This document shows positions 1-12,700 of a stretch of 64,000 nt of DNA, in pieces. Location: positions 17,725,027-17,789,026 of the forward strand of contig NC_134834.1 in NCBI RefSeq assembly GCF_004210375.1. Reading direction: 5' to 3'. Under the pieces are notes generated by a model that had not been told where the DNA came from, did no database searches, and was given only the letters and a program-made list of their open reading frames with translations. Origin of the DNA: Tachypleus tridentatus (lineage: Eukaryota > Arthropoda > Merostomata > Xiphosura > Limulidae). A program made the position numbers and the translations under genes. How positions within the stretch are numbered: the first letter of the stretch is position 1; every line of letters begins with the position of its first letter.

Positions 1-759
1 GGGAATAGTTTATTAGCTGAATATGATCAGTTATATCAACTGTCCAGTTCTCAAATCTCCAAACATTCCTTTTAGTTTTGTAAGGATATTTCAGGTATTT
101 CATTAGTGTATGTATCTGCAAGCTGACAGTGTTGAACAAAACAGGCTACTGTAAATGCCACCTTTGGTTTCTATGTGGTTGCTACATGAATTCAGACATT
201 TTTGTAGAATTATGTCCATTGTGTACTTTATTGAATACATAATGAGTGCAAATAAAAAAAATGAATTATAGCATCAAAAAGGTGTTTGTTAAATTTTGTA
301 ACAACTATGAGAAAAGTTTAATAGAAAAGAGAACACTTTTTAACCTAAGGAGATTAATGTTCAGCTGATCATAGAAATAATCTGAACGACTACTGTATGC
401 CATTGAACATGTTTAAAATATACTGGGGAGTTCCAAAACTTTCTCAGTGTAAGCCCACCTCTGGAAAATTCTCAACTGGTCCCCACCCTATGTATTTATT
501 ACAGCCTTCCATACCAACCTCTGCAGCTCCTATTGAATATGAAAAAGGTGGGGTCTAAACATTCTTGGTTAATTACTTACCCAGCAAGGGGTATTACAGA
601 AATAACACTTGTAAGTAAAAGAAACAGTTTGTGGGTTATAGATATAATGTTTTATTGAAAGGTAGTGTTCTTAATTTGTGATATAAAAAACCCCACATGC
701 TTAGCATTGTTCAACTTTGTAAATCTCTTCCTTGTTGAATCTTTGTCTTGTATTTTCAG

Positions 760-3700
760 CCTTGTCTGCCATTTATAAATACATCACTCATGGTTACGAA
801 GCTGCTGAGAAGGAATTTAGTGTTGAAGATGTCTCGTCTGATGTTAAGGAAATCCTAGCTTACCTGAAAGCAGTTCATGAACTGAAACACACCACTGATG
901 AACAGAAAGCTGTTCATTTGATAGAGATGCATGATCTCAGTTTTGAACACGTACCAACACAACTGCTGAAGTCTGAAGAGGTAAGTGAAGTTGTGTTTTG
1001 TTTTGTTTTTTACTTTTTACGTTATTTCACGTTTCTAAAACTGGTAATGGATCTCTCTTTTCTGTAGTCACTTTTAGTATAGTCGGTCCAAGTTGTTTCC
1101 AACCATTTGTATTTGTAAGCAATCCACAAAATTGCAACCACCCACCCAATAATATGCAGTGGTTTGTCTCCAAACTGAAACCCACCCAATATGCAGTGGT
1201 TTGTCTCCAAACTGAAACCAACTACTTGAAATTTAGAAAGTTAACCAATGTTTGGGTTTGAGAGATTCTAATGGAATGTTTAGAATACATCTTATTTCCT
1301 ACAGTTGGATTTTGGAATCTCTCTTGTATTTGTTTTTATCATATCTGGTCCTGATGGACTGTTTAATGATTGTTGTGATGTGCTTTAATAATATACAAGA
1401 AACATATCAGTATAAGAGATTCATTCCAATTTATATAACAAAAAATAGTTCATATTTTGGTCAAACTTATGTTTAAATAAAAACCAAGTGCTCTTTGATT
1501 TGAATGGTGAAATGAATCATTTCAAATCAGTCTGAAATTAGTCCCAGAATGAGTTATAGTTCAGATCATTGTTGAAATCTTTTACTTTTAGCTCAAATTA
1601 AAAGAAAAACACTACATTTAACTTTTTTTTTTATTTTAGATTATTCTATGGTGCAAATTTTAAATTGTAAAAGAAACCCTAAAAAGTCTAATGTTAGTAA
1701 AATGCAAGTTTTATTGTGGTGTACCCTGTATCTTAGGAAAACACTAACCGAATAGTCTTACCTTTGAATTAAAATATTTATTAATATCATACTGGTCAGA
1801 GTAATTTCTTTTCTTACTTTGACTTTTATTACCAAAATGTAGCATATTAAATGTTTTACAAAGAATGTTTTTCTTATGAAGTGTCATAAAATTAAGCTTG
1901 TAATCTGATAGTTTTAAATTAAAGGATTTGATCACCAGTTGCAGAAGAATCTGCCAATTCACATAAATGAAAACTTTGAAGTAAAACTTACTTTCATCAA
2001 ACATTTTAGTTTTAACGGTCAATAATTGTTACTTTGTCTTCTTAACATCTTAAACATGTTATTCAAAATTTAAAAAATATTAAACTAAAATTATAAAATA
2101 TTTAAGTTTTATAATTAAAAGCTAATTATTGAAGATTATCTTTTCTTTCTTTAATTCATCGTACGTGAACAAAATGCTCGTATTATGGTATTGTATTGAA
2201 CTGTGATATTACAGTAGTGCACATAGTTGCTAGAATTCTACACGAGTTCTTGATATAAAACGAAGCCAATTTCTACTTTTGAAAATTTAGATTTCTCATT
2301 TTGTCTTTGGTTTGTTGTATAATGAAAATTATTTTCTTTTAAAATTAAAATATATTTTAATTTCCGTAGTATATTTAATGGCAGAATCATGGTATTGTAG
2401 AAATTAATTATTTACAGATAGATATTCATGAAGTTGTATTAATATTTAAATGGTATCTCTTTCTGATTTTCATTCTTGTTTAGTTTTGATAGCTTCATTT
2501 AATGTATTAAAAGAGATGGCAGCTATTTAAAAATTGAAATTTTTTCCATTAGCTTAGTTTCATCTAAATACATGTTTCAATATGAAATTTCAAGCTAGTA
2601 AACTCCTAAAACTGAAGAGTGCAATACCATTTCTTTATGGTGGTATGGAATACCAAACTTGGTTAATATCACACTTTTTTCATGCTAAAGCAAAAGTTTT
2701 ATTGTGTGTTCCATACATTTACTCATGGCAGAGGAAAGAAAATACTTGTATAACTGGTGTCTCTTAGTCAAACTGTTATTTGATACTTGTATATGTGTCA
2801 ATATTTGTAGTGAATTTTATAATTTGACATGTTTTTGACCATTGTAGGTTTGGCTCTGCCTAATTTCAAGACTTCCAGTCCAAGTGCTTGTGGCACAACT
2901 TCCCAGACTCCATCGCTAGGTTTTCTTAAGCAAAAAAAGCCCTGTTCTTAAACCACTACTGGAGAGGTTAAACACCGAGATCACACTGACTGTAAATAAG
3001 CTTAATCCACTGCAGACATTTATCATCATTAGGCACTTAGAAATCTTACAGAAGGGTCCAGCTGATAAAACTGTTTTTCACATCCATAAATATTTTCAGC
3101 TGAATAACACCCTCCAGATGCTACAACGTTCCTCTTTCAAGGTATGAAATAAAATCCGTTTGAATACTGATAACTTAGGAGTTGATGTTAGAACAAGAAA
3201 CTATGTTTGATTCCATTTAACTGGGGCGGAGATTATTGGTTTGATTGTTGTGTATGCTGTGTTCATACTTAATGATCAAGGTTTTACTTAGAACCATGTA
3301 TGTCGTGAAAGTGTGTCGCACACGAGGGAGAGATTTGTTCACTCGCTGTGTAATATCTGTTACCACTAAAACTTCTGTTCAGGGAAGAATATTATAATGC
3401 CACATTAGTATAATTGATACTTGAAACTGTTGATACTTGGTGAATCTCCATTGTTGCAGAATTGAGGGGAATATATGGTGGTGAATAAATGACGTATTTA
3501 TGAAATTGTCTCGCTTTTCCTCAGTTTAGCTGCATCAATGTCGTGTAACTAAACTGTTCAAGCACTTAGCCATGTTAAAATGCAACAGTGTTATATAATT
3601 AAATTTTAAGTTATTTTAAAATTAAAAATTGTGTTATACAAGACAGCTAAAGAAAGAACAAAACAAACGTGAGTTTATATTATTGTTTTACAAATCCATA

Positions 3701-5858
3701 TCTCCTTCCAGATGGTTCGTCCAACAAATAAACGGTACCTCATGGCTGTTGATATCTGTGGATCTATGTTCCATGGTAGGAAGACCTCCGGATGTCGCTA
3801 CCTTTCCTCAGCTGATGCTTCATGTTTGGTTTTAATGGCATTAGCTCAAGCTGAGAGTGAAAAATTGACAGCTCTTGCATTCTCTAAAGATGGACTTGAG
3901 GAAATAGAAGTTTCTAAGGAGATGTCTCATGGAGAGGTTCTTAAAAAGTTGAGAGAGGTAGATATTAAATTGGGATGATAATATACAGATAGGAATGTTC
4001 AATATATTAAACCATCACATTAATATTTAAATTTGTTTTAATTTATGCAACCTAGAGGCTTTACCAGATTTTTGTCAATAGTGAACTGTTTTTAAAAGTA
4101 TATTAAAAATTACTAATTGGAATTGCAATAAGAACTTAAACCTAAAGTTAAAATTATCAAGCTCCATTTTTAATGTATATGCTAAAAGTTTCGTTCATCT
4201 TTTAATGCAATTCTCAAAAGACAAACCTTTAGATCTAAAGTCCATCTTACTTTTGTTACTGATAGCACGTTTGTAATGATTACTAAATTATTTTGCATTC
4301 GCTTTTCACCTAATGGTGTAACCAGTGACATTCTTTAAAAACAAAATATCATGATATAAGAAAATTGCAGGGTGAAAAAGCCTTTTGTTACATACCTGTT
4401 TCACAGATTCCAATGGGAACAGTCGACCAGGCCAGTCCTTTACTGTGGGCTAAAGAAAAGAAAAAATCATTTGATGTGATTTTAATATGCACTGATAACC
4501 AGACACAACCAGATACTCATCCTGTAGATGCTTTCAAAGATTATAGAAAAACCATGGATTTGCCACAAGCCAGGTGAATACTATTTGGTGTTTCTTGAAG
4601 TGAAGTTGAATATTAGCACTAACAGAAATAAATTCTAACGTGTCGGTGCCTGAAACAAATTGCTGGTTATTTTCCGTGACCACATTTTAACCCTTGTACA
4701 CAGTTTTATAAATTCTAGAAATGAATCAAAACGATGAATGACAACATTTTTTAAAGTGAGAACCTCATCTACTGTGAAGGTTCACCTCATGCAGGAAAGG
4801 GGATTAACTAATTACATCAATTTGTCTGGTATAACTTTTTAATATCTTATTTATAATAACACTGCACAACAATGTTTTTGAAACGTTTTGCTTCCTGAAA
4901 AGTTTTTGCTGATCGTGACAGGTACCTGGTGGGTATGTACAAATATAGTTTTGGTTTTGCTTCATCACGTTGGAACTCTGAGAAATAGACAGTTAACAGT
5001 TTACCGGCAATAACGTATTTAATTGCGTTTATGTTTCTAATACGCTATTAAGTTCAATATAATTAAAAGTCTTTTGCTTCTGATTTTCGTTTGTATTCAA
5101 TGTCCGATGCATCACGTTGCAGTGTCCAATGGTAGTCAGCAAGCATTGACGGATTCCAGTTGCCCTGATATCGTTTTTCCACTGTAACAATATCCTGGTG
5201 AAACTGAAGATTTCAATAAAACAGTACATGATGGGCAAATATGGATGTGATTTTTGTGATTAGCAGCCAAAAATCTATAAGGAACACCCAACAGTGTTCA
5301 AGAAGCAAAAACTTTGTTGTGCAATGTTATCAAAATATCCCCACTCAACTACACTCTGTGTTACTAACATGTTTTCTTGTTTAAGAATTGTCATTTTGGT
5401 GTTTATGTTAATGAGAAATATTGTATTTGTTTAACCCTAAAAGAGCAGGATGGTTGTAGTTAGCAACATTAGTTAATGATGGCTGTCATTAAAGGGTTAA
5501 TTGTTGAATTAGTGTAAGGATCTCAGTGTTTGTTCATCTTTGTATCCAAAGAAAACTTCCTAGTATTTATTGTCATTTACATGAAATTAAAAACTTTGTT
5601 TCCACCTAAAACATTTCATTTAAAAAGGAGACACCACTGTATCATTCCTATAAAACGCACTTCTATAACTAACAATTTCATAAGTTTACAAGAAGATAGT
5701 TTCGTGTGTGACTGATTTGGTTCTTTTACAGGCTTGTGATGTGTGCATTTTCAAGCAAAGATAATTTTCCTTCTGATGAGCCTGATGTGTTGCACATTGC
5801 TGGTTTTAATGATAAGGTACTCCATGTGATACAAAATTTTGCTTGTGGAATCTTTTGA
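760..5858 (+). CDS. RO60: Ro60 / TROVE2-like RNA-binding protein, 3' part of gene
   Basis: Exons 760-980, 2848-3141, 3712-3957, 4407-4573 and 5732-5858 join in consistent phase with GT-AG borders; stop TGA at 5856-5858. The first four or so exons lie upstream of the window. Ro60 is a ring-shaped protein that binds Y RNAs and misfolded small RNAs. Exon 1 carries the end of the HEAT-repeat ring (IYKYITHGYEAAEKEF, then LKAVHELKHTTDE). Exons 3-5 carry the von Willebrand A-like domain (PTNKRYLMAVDICGSM; DVILICTDNQTQPDTHPVDA; DYRKTMDLP) and the family ending VLHVIQNF. Two oddities: an in-frame TAG at 2917-2919 in exon 2, whose flanks both align in the same frame, and a metal-site DxSxS that reads D-I-C-G-S, with the usual T of GGTD replaced by V. 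It may be a decaying duplicate or carry a consensus error. A candidate poly(A) signal AATAAA lies at 6404-6409. Identity is firm; function is doubtful. Confidence 0.88.
1143..1219. repeat. Short tandem duplication, about 37 bp x 2
   Basis: ATGCAGTGGTTTGTCTCC and the following CAAACTGAAAC(CCACC) occur twice in direct order in a Ro60 intron. Confidence 0.8.
5063..5208 (-). pseudogene. C-terminal fragment of an unrecognised protein, possibly mobile-element derived
   Basis: Inside the last Ro60 intron, on the opposite strand, 46 open codons end in TAA: FHQDIVTVEKRYQGNWN, PSMLADYHWTLQRDA, then YKRKSEAKDF. The residue mix is clearly protein-like and resembles the end of a protein repeated in several invertebrate genomes, which I cannot name. 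No upstream coding continuation is clear. It looks like a truncated insertion. Confidence 0.4.
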
Positions 5859-8800
5859 ACTTGAAACAACTATGGAAACTTCATAAACAGATGAAGAAAA
5901 CGACTCACGTTTACACGCTGCAAATTTCACGATGCCAGAAGGTTATTCAAAGAAAGACTAGGCAAGAGAAACCACACATCTTTCATTTCATTGGTTCATG
6001 ATATCTTTTGTCAACTGTGCTTATACTTTTTTTAAAGAATGTCCATTTTTCTATCACAATTTCATTATTTGTTGTTGATAACTTCCTTGTAATTTTGAGT
6101 AAGTGTGCACAGTTAAGTGAAAACCTCCGTTATCTCTAATTTGTTTGATATGACCCTTAAACAGTTAATTCACATATTACCACCAAGTTCATGGTGTAGG
6201 ACTTCTTCCCAACTGCAGGTGTTTTTTTTGCAATAGTGCTAACTACTATAAATTCATAAATATGAAAGGTTAAAAGATATTTATGTTAACACTTGGAGTT
6301 TGGGTGCTGTAGAAATGTGGCAATTGTTGAATTAGTAATAAGGCTAAAGGTAATTTCTGAGAATTGGACAAACATCAGTTAAAATAATTCTGTTGTTAGG
6401 CCTAATAAATAATGCCATTGGAGAATGGGTGTTCTGATGTTGTCATTTCCAGGTGTTATGATAATTTTCTATACACTTCTTTAAACTTTTGCTATTCCCA
6501 AAGATTAGGTAACAAACCTACATTATGTAGGTGGACCTGATATTGTATATATACATTAAAAACAACTGGGCTAGCCCTTACCTTTCCTTGCTACAAAGAA
6601 CAATAAGGATTTTAATTAATGAATCGGTTAGAGTATTAAAAACATTTCACCTGAAACTAATATAATGGTGTGCACTGAGATCACTATAGCATCAAACTAA
6701 AGGCCAGTTTTAGTGGAAGATTGTGGTGTTTTTTTTGTCACTTCTTGCTTTTACTTAGGATGGAATTGTGTAGAAATATTTATATTTGATTTTCTTAATT
6801 CAGTTCTATGGAGAGTAATACATCTTTTAATTATCTGTTAACATTGTACAAATGTGCAGTTTTGGAATACAAGTATTTATATCTTTGAGAATCAATCTTT
6901 TGGTCACACGGTGTCGTCAAAAACTAGGCTTAAAGATCAGCTTGTGCTAATACATTCTAATGGATTTCTTCAGAACTTGTAGAAATTCCACTTGGTTATT
7001 GACACTTAGGTATGTCGTTAGAAGTTATTACTAGTTTTTTAATTTTATGATGAAAACATTTTACACCAAACTCTATTCATGTATTTTTCACTCTATGTTT
7101 GTAGCGTTATGTACTAAATGCTAGGGCAAATGTTTTGGTTTATTATTGTTTTACGAGATATTTTAGAATTTCCAGAAAATGGACACCTACATCTACCCTA
7201 AATCTTCATTGAAGACCTTTCATAACCCGAAAAAGTTTCAGTAACAGAACAGTCTTGAAGAAATGCAAGGTACAGCAAACAGTTATATTTTATAAATTAT
7301 GCTGCACTGATAAAATCCTAGTGTTCTTGAATAGAGAACTTGTAATATCCAAACTTTGCTTTACCACACATTACAGTGAAACATCAGAGATCATTTTCTA
7401 CTGTTAGATGAGGGCTACATGTCAGTAGTTTGATGTGTTAGTAATGTCTTAATGTGATAACATTTAAGAACCAGTGAAATTAACAAATAATGACACATAC
7501 TCCCAGATTGCCTCATCACAACTACGTGGTACTACTGTTATACCTTTTATGTGGGGAAACTGCTGGCCTGGAAGCTTTGAATAATACTGCCTTATAACAC
7601 CAGGAGAATGACTAAATTGTGGAAAACAATGTTGAATACGGAGATAACATTTTTGGGAAGTTCAGTTCTAATGGTAATCCCAGTGTCGCCTGTGCAAGTG
7701 AATAAAGTTTTCCATGGCTGTACGTATCATTTGTCAAGATAGATCCTCCTACTATTTATCCTTGTCAATGCTGTATAGAATTCTTAAATCCCATGGTGTT
7801 TGTAAAACTTCTCTGCCAACATGACACCACTGGGCTGTGTGGCCCGTTTCTTCAGTCTTTGTATGTTCTGTGGTCATAATTAACGAAGCTCAGCTCTTAT
7901 TGTGTAATTATCTGCTTAGTTTCCAACTAGATAAAGGTTCTAGAAAACGAACGTTATGAATAACTTACTGATTAGGAACTTTTAAAGACTTTGTCTAACT
8001 TAGAAGTTTAGAGCACGTATTTAACCCATGTGTAATTTAGGTAAAATTGATATATAACTTTAACTATTGCCGTTTGATTTCGCTACTGTTGTATTAAATT
8101 CTGTGTATTGACCGGATATCTTTTAATGGAATATGTAGTTTCAGGCAGTAGCAGAACTTACGATTAAAAATTTGCTTTGCCAACTTCTAGGCCACATTTT
8201 CTTTTGTTAAAGGATTGAACTGTTGTTTTTATCAGTGTATATCTAATCTTTTCACACAATTAGATATCACCTGACTAAAATGTTTTGATTACAAACCTAA
8301 ATGGTGTTGAATGTCCACTTTCATGAATGTTAGTTAACACCTAAAATTCATCCATTTACTGCTGTGATTCATTATTAAATTTCTGTAGGTTGATCAATAC
8401 TTTGAAGCTTAGATTGTTTTTATAATAAAGGTGTTGTGCTAAAGAGAAAGTTCTGACTTTTTTTTACATTAAATATCACTTTACCCTTTCTAGAGCAACA
8501 ATATTCTGATATAAATATGGGGTGAAATTGCTGACACTAAAAGTACCAAAGCACTTTTAATGAAACTTAAATATCCATCTGACAAAATGCTTGTGGTGTT
8601 CAGATTGAGAGAACTTGGGTGGTTTCTAACCCAAAATTACATTTTCCAGACATTGTGCTGTATTCTTAAATATTTTGTGTATTAAGAAAATTCAGGCCCT
8701 TTTTTAACTGTCCCAAGCAATGATATTTTTACCCTCTGAGGGCCTCATTGTGGAAACAAAAGGATCAGATGTTCAGATATCATGAACTTCCTCAGTCACA

Positions 8801-9774
8801 GGTATGATTCAGCCACTCCACTGTAATTGTAAAGTTATAACTATAACTCTTCCTGTATTTTTATTATCTATTTTGCCCCTTAACACGTTTGAAGAGTAAT
8901 AGTATTAGAGTCAAACTTTCTACTACACCAAACTTAGAATCATAACATTATTGGCTTACAACAAGTGAACTGTTATTTACACATGGTCTGTAGGAGATTT
9001 GATAGTGAATAAGAGGCTTAGTTTTTGGGTCAAGTGTTAACTTAATGTTAGAATTAGTTTTAAATGATACATGTCTTAAAACAAATTTCAGTTTAAGCAT
9101 TTTACTTCAAAGGCTTAAAGCTAGGTGTACCCAATTGCCATGTGCTCCAATACATAAAAGGTCACAACCTCTACAGCTAACTTCTAAACAAACATTACAG
9201 TTCCTGGGATCCAGTGTTAAAGTAACAAACTAACTTAATTCAAGTTTCTTACTGATGCTTTTCTATCCAACACTGACCAGCTGTAGTTTTGTTTGAAGAC
9301 AGCACAATCTTTCCCCACAAACTAATCCAATATACATTAATCTCTCCACTCATGGTAGTCTTTGATTAAAAAGTTAAAAGCTTCCTTTCAAAGCTTTATT
9401 TCCATTGATCTAGATGTTGACTTCCATCATTTTGTAAATTATGGTGACCTAACACGAGGTGATGCAGGCAACAAATTTCAGTGTTATCTGGTAGTGGAAT
9501 TTTAAAAATGGTTAGAACTTTACCCCTGAATTAATTCAGGGAGATAGATAATTACTAGGGCTGAAAGTGTACTTTTAAGAATTGTGAAACCATGGTTTTG
9601 TGATCAAAGTGTTTCCTCAGCATATAGTGGTTCTGACTCATAAGAACTGCTACTTTAAGTTTGATTTCACAATGTATCCAAACAAGTATCTTTTCCAATA
9701 AAAATGGACTCCTACCAATAAATGCTACTTTGGAATATTTTATTCAAGAAAACTTAGTTTTCTGCAGGTGTAGT
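5859..9774. other. Intergenic stretch and Ro60 3' flank, no gene seen
   Basis: Between the Ro60 stop and the RpL7A stop (genes converge). AT-rich with only short frames. The first 550 bp may be Ro60 3' UTR up to AATAAA at 6404. No SINE, transposon end or protein-like frame was recognised. Confidence 0.6.
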
Positions 9775-12700
9775 CTATCCAACTTTCTGCGTAATTTCCT
9801 TTGCCCGAGCCTTCTCGATTTTGGAAATACGGGCTGCAGATTTTGAGCCCACCATGCCACCACCCCAGTGTCTGCGAATCTATGAAGGAAAAACAAACAT
9901 TACACCAAACACTTACTACACTTTAAAGTTCTTCACTGTATGTTACTCCAACATGGATTTCAAACAAAAAAATTAAACAGGTTATTTATAACAATAGATT
10001 ACAGATACAAATTTATTACCAAAATTAGCTTACAAATCTCAGGTTTAAACACGTTAAATTATAAAAGTTTACTTCCATCCACTACCCCCCTTAAAACCAT
10101 AGGAGTGTAACACCCCTGTCAAGAAATTATAAAATATTCGTTACCTCATCATAACGATCGTTGAAATTAGTTTTAATGGCTTCCACCAGTTTACTTAATG
10201 AAGTCTTGTCCTCTCTGAAAATGTTAAAAAAAGCCAATTTTAATTTTTTCAGGCCATTAACCAGCACAAACAAAAAACATTTAGACTGTGCTCAGATTTA
10301 AAAAGCTCGTTTAAAATCAACATTGTGATTCAGGTGAAGAAATTCTAAACATCACAGCACCGTTGTATATTATAGAAACTTAAAGTTGCTTACAATCTTC
10401 AATTTTTTTTAATAAGAAATACAGGCCCTATGAGATTACTCAAGTTAAAAGTAATAATAAGGATGCACTGTTTTTTAAAAGTGAAAACAACAGACCCATA
10501 TCCAACTATAAAAATACACACATCAATTAAAAAATATATCTTAACAACTTGGAATTATGACCACTATATAACCCATTCTTACAACAGACTCATAACATCT
10601 GAAAACTTATTTTTAGCCTTAATACAAAAACACACCCTTAGCACTACTTGTTTTAAACAGTCTACAAGACAGGATGTTAAATTTGTGTTTTGGTTACAGC
10701 AACAGAACTTTTTAAACAAACATTAAAGTGACCAATATATCGAAGTTTTTTTACGTTTATGAACCAAAACGTACGATTTGACTTGAGTGAGGGCTAAACA
10801 GGAGCAAGTCTTCCTTCGGACCACACGACCCAGACGAGACTTGTTCTTCACAATGCAATATGGAACTTCCATTTTACGACACAGAGAGGGCATGAAGAGG
10901 ACCAACTACATTTAAAAACAACAACATTAATAGTGTTCTCACTTAATAATCTGATAAACTTGACAAATTATTACAAGCTCAGTTGATGTCACATTTCAGC
11001 ACAAAATCAGGTGAAGAAATTCCAGCATCACAGCTAAGTCATTTAAAAGGTGACCACTTTCTATAGAAACAAAAATCTCAAGTTGTTTTAGTCTGCTTGA
11101 AATTTTACTTTAAGACTTTGATACCAAGCATAAGTTACATTGGAAGTCTGTAGTATCAATATTTGTTATACTTCTGTGAATGATATAATGACTAAAAATT
11201 GTTTCTAATTCTTCACAAGCAAAGATTTAAAATGCTTACTAACAAAGTTCAAAGGTCCTAGCCAGAAGAGAAAATTGTTTGCCTTACTTTATGTAATATG
11301 TTAAACTTATTTTGAAATAGCAAATATTTACATATATAATGTATAATTAAAATGATTACATGTTACAAAATACTAGTACACTAAAAGTCAAGGTGGTCAC
11401 TTTGTAAAGACTAAAGGTGAGTTATATTATTGGATATGGTAACAGGCAAGCATAATGGAGACAAACCTACATTTGTATTTTTGTTGTTATTAAGTTGTAG
11501 TCCTACCACATAAAAACAGAAAAGGTAATTGATAATGATTTCTTAATTTTGATACAATGGTTACAAGGTCTGTCAAATTGACAGACCTCACAGTTAGGAA
11601 GAAAATAGCCTTACTGAAAAACTAACTTTTGAAATACATGTAGGTTTAAGAGATTACACACATGACACCAAGAACTTGGGGACAAAGAATATATGATGAA
11701 AACCATAGCACAAAAATAACTTTGCATGCTATGGCTACTAACAAGACTTTTCAAACAAATCTTCAGTAAAAATATTTAAAAGTCAGAATTTTCTACACAA
11801 AAACTTGTGTATTGTACTGAGACCATTGCAAAAGGCCTAATATTTACTTTTAAATGAAGAAACTAATATATATAGTTTGATACCAAACCCATTGAAATCT
11901 TTAAAATAGTGGTTAGATAACATTTTGACCTGTCACGAGAGGGTTAATGGCTACTAAGCAGAAGTCAAATAATTAGAAGTTACCACACATCCAAAACATG
12001 TCAACTCACCTCAATTGGATCAACATCATTAGCAATAACTACCAACTGGGCCTTTTTTTGTTCTATCAATGATGTAACCGTATTGCATCCCTGACGTACG
12101 ACCAACTGCCTTTTTGTTGGAACATCTTCCTTCCCTGCTGCTTTGTCTTCAGCCCTCTGACGCAGACGAGCTTTCTTGGCCTGCTTCGACTCGGGACGAT
12201 ATTTATCCAACAAACGAAACAACTGTGTGGCTGTTCAAATGTAAAGATAACTCAACTAAAATTTCAATGTAAAAAACAGTACAATAAAACCTAAACACTG
12301 TGCATAATATATTCATAACTATTTTAAATGAAGGTTACCCTTTGGCATTAGCAAAAACCAACTGAAAAGCACCACAAGTGAATCGTTTGGGACAAAACTT
12401 ACCAACTTGCCGATCCAACGCCTGGGTAAACTGGTTGATGGGAGGAGGCACCTTGAGTCTCTGATACAAAACAGCCTTTTGTCTCTGCAAGCGAACATAT
12501 TTAGGCCATCGCACAAAACGACTAAGATCACGTTTAGGCTGGATGTTTTGACCTAAAGAACAGAACTGGAGTTACGCACTTCCATAAAATACACAATCCG
12601 CCAGTTTTGTGTTTGGAAAGTGTTAACAACAAGAAATAATAAACAATACTCTTTACAATGTAAAAGTATTTCACCGAAAACATTAAAGCACAATCCCACC

